From Xanthobacter tagetidis (GTDB lineage: Bacteria; Pseudomonadota; Alphaproteobacteria; Rhizobiales; Xanthobacteraceae), in the NCBI RefSeq assembly GCF_003667445.1, contig NZ_RCTF01000023.1:30121-94120 (forward strand): 64,000 nt of DNA. The letters are read 5' to 3'. The notes beneath the pieces were generated by a model. That model did no database searches and had not been told where the DNA came from. It saw only the letters and a program-made list of their open reading frames with translations. The position numbers and the translations under genes are program-made. Positions 62,870 to 64,000 of this stretch are shown in pieces; the stretch's first letter is position 1; the number at the start of each line of letters is the position of its first letter.

Positions 62870-63799
62870 ATGTCCTCTTCCCCCACCGGCCCGGGCGCCA
62901 TGATCGCCGATCCGTCGGTCATCACCGGCGTCAATGTGCCCCCCTTCGCCGTCATGCCCGATCCGGCCGAACTGTTCGTCCGGCGCGCGCAGCGCTTCGA
63001 CGCTTTGGCCCAGGGCCATGAGCTGGCGCCCTACCTCGCCTTCCTGCGCGATCTGACGGCCGCCCAGGCCGCGAGCCTGCCAGACCTTCCCCTTCCCGAT
63101 TTGCCGGAAGCCGAGGACCGCGAGCGCGCGCGCAGCTTCCAGATGCCGCCGATCGACCGCTCCCGCTTCACCGCCGACCCGGTGCTGGACGACACCTTCA
63201 CACGGCTCCTGAAGCTTGCGGCCGACATCCCCATGCCGCCCACCGCCGCCGACGGCCTCGCGCGCCTGTCGCAGGCCGGAGACGGGGTGCGCGAGGAGGT
63301 GGTGCGCAACGTGCTGGCCGATTCCATCCCCATGGAGCATCTGGCCGAGCACGTGTTCGCCGCGTCCGCGCTCCAGGTGCATTTCGCCCGCCTTGCCGCG
63401 CGGATCGACCCGAAGAGCCTGGTGGACGTCGGCGTCGGCATGTGTCCCACCTGCGGCGGCCCGCCCGTGTCCAGCGTGGTGGTGGACTGGCCGAACGCGC
63501 ACGGCGCGCGCTATTGCGTCTGCTCGCTCTGCAGCACCTGGTGGAACTTCGTGCGCATCCGCTGCACCTCGTGCGGCACCACCAAGGGCATCGGCTACCA
63601 GGAGGTGGACGGCAGCGACGGCGTCATCAAGGCCGAGACCTGCGACAGCTGCAGCACCTATCTCAAGGTGCTCTACCGGCCGAAGAATCCCGACCTCGAC
63701 CCGGTGGCGGACGACGTCGGCAGCCTCGGCCTCGACGTGTTGATGAAGGACGGCCCCTACCGGCGGGCCGGGTTCAATCCGCTTCTGCTCGGCTATTGA
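62870..63799 (+). CDS. fdhE: FdhE, formate dehydrogenase accessory protein
   Basis: A protein of 309 residues with a helical N-terminal half and a C-terminal half carrying zinc-ribbon CxxC motifs: CPTCGG, CVCSLC, CTSCG and CDSC. FdhE proteins of this type are needed to activate respiratory formate dehydrogenases before Tat export. It follows fdnGHI and is followed 10 nt later by selA. Confidence 0.93.
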   Translation: MSSSPTGPGAMIADPSVITGVNVPPFAVMPDPAELFVRRAQRFDALAQGHELAPYLAFLRDLTAAQAASLPDLPLPDLPEAEDRERARSFQMPPIDRSRFTADPVLDDTFTRLLKLAADIPMPPTAADGLARLSQAGDGVREEVVRNVLADSIPMEHLAEHVFAASALQVHFARLAARIDPKSLVDVGVGMCPTCGGPPVSSVVVDWPNAHGARYCVCSLCSTWWNFVRIRCTSCGTTKGIGYQEVDGSDGVIKAETCDSCSTYLKVLYRPKNPDLDPVADDVGSLGLDVLMKDGPYRRAGFNPLLLGY

Positions 63800-63809
63800 G
63801 GCTACGGCC

Positions 63810-64000
63810 ATGAGCGAGCCCTCTTTTGCGGGCGTTCGCGCCCAGGACGCCGGGGATGCGCCGTCCGGCGCGGCCGCGCCGGAAAGCCGCCGGCTGCCTT
63901 CCGTGGATGCCGTGCTCAAGACCGATGCGGCCCGCGCCGCCCGCGACCGCCACGGCCGCGCCGCCGCCACCGCCGCGGTGCGCACGGTGCTCGACGGCGC
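63810..64000 (+). CDS. selA: SelA, L-seryl-tRNA(Sec) selenium transferase (N-terminal part)
   Basis: The first 63 residues are visible before the window edge. ESRRLPSVDAVLKTDAARAA and TAAVRTVLDGA match the SelA N-terminal domain. The enzyme converts Ser-tRNA(Sec) to Sec-tRNA(Sec) with selenophosphate. Its place after fdhE links Sec synthesis to the selenoprotein. The call rests on a short stretch and on context. Confidence 0.85.
   Translation, partial: MSEPSFAGVRAQDAGDAPSGAAAPESRRLPSVDAVLKTDAARAARDRHGRAAATAAVRTVLDG

Overview
The window is chromosomal DNA of very high GC content with alphaproteobacterial gene order, for example rpsF-rpsR-DUF2232-rplI and leuS-lptE-holA. A complete thiosulfate-oxidising sox locus, a selenocysteine formate dehydrogenase, a bacteriophytochrome and a Thermoanaerobacter-type secondary alcohol dehydrogenase together suggest a metabolically versatile Rhizobiales bacterium, most like Xanthobacteraceae (Xanthobacter, Starkeya, Ancylobacter). 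That placement is inferred from content and synteny, not from a search.

Layout. 1-8.2 kb is the sox locus: soxF (cut by the window edge), a Tat-exported DsrE-family protein, a monoheme cytochrome, soxD, soxC, soxB, soxZ and soxY on the minus strand, divergent from soxA-soxX. An intrinsic terminator between soxB and soxC suggests separate soxYZB and soxCD-cyt-dsrE-soxF units. 8.2-12 kb holds a MarR-GNAT fusion with a candidate operator and the ribosomal operon rpsF-rpsR-DUF2232-rplI, with three 32-nt-period hairpins after rpsR. 12.4-22.3 kb is mostly core: cyclopropane fatty acid synthase, an Na+/H+ antiporter, leuS-lptE-holA, a DUF2798 protein, a PfpI/DJ-1 protein and a DUF2254 membrane protein.

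22.3-30.4 kb contains two FNR-type boxes, a HlyD/RbbA/YhhJ ABC export operon, an AI-2E-family permease and a lipoprotein hydrolase. 30.4-33.9 kb is a bacteriophytochrome kinase fused to a receiver domain, divergent from a Crp/Fnr regulator. 33.9-42 kb has GltS, a GntP-family permease, a patatin phospholipase and an RND efflux pair. 42-47.9 kb is a vitamin B12 uptake operon under a cobalamin riboswitch (btuB-F-C-D) ending in an uncharacterised translationally coupled gene. 48-53 kb has a diguanylate cyclase, the alcohol dehydrogenase, an APH-AAA fusion and a small secreted protein.

53-64 kb is a selenium-formate island. A PhnCDE-like ABC importer and selD (minus strand) face fdnGHI, fdhE and selA. 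The importer may supply selenium oxyanion, SelD makes selenophosphate, and SelA makes Sec-tRNA. The in-frame UGA of fdnG, followed by a clear bacterial SECIS hairpin, inserts Sec200. The formate dehydrogenase alpha subunit is therefore one gene, although a standard reading splits it in two. selB and selC are not seen and probably lie beyond the right edge or elsewhere.
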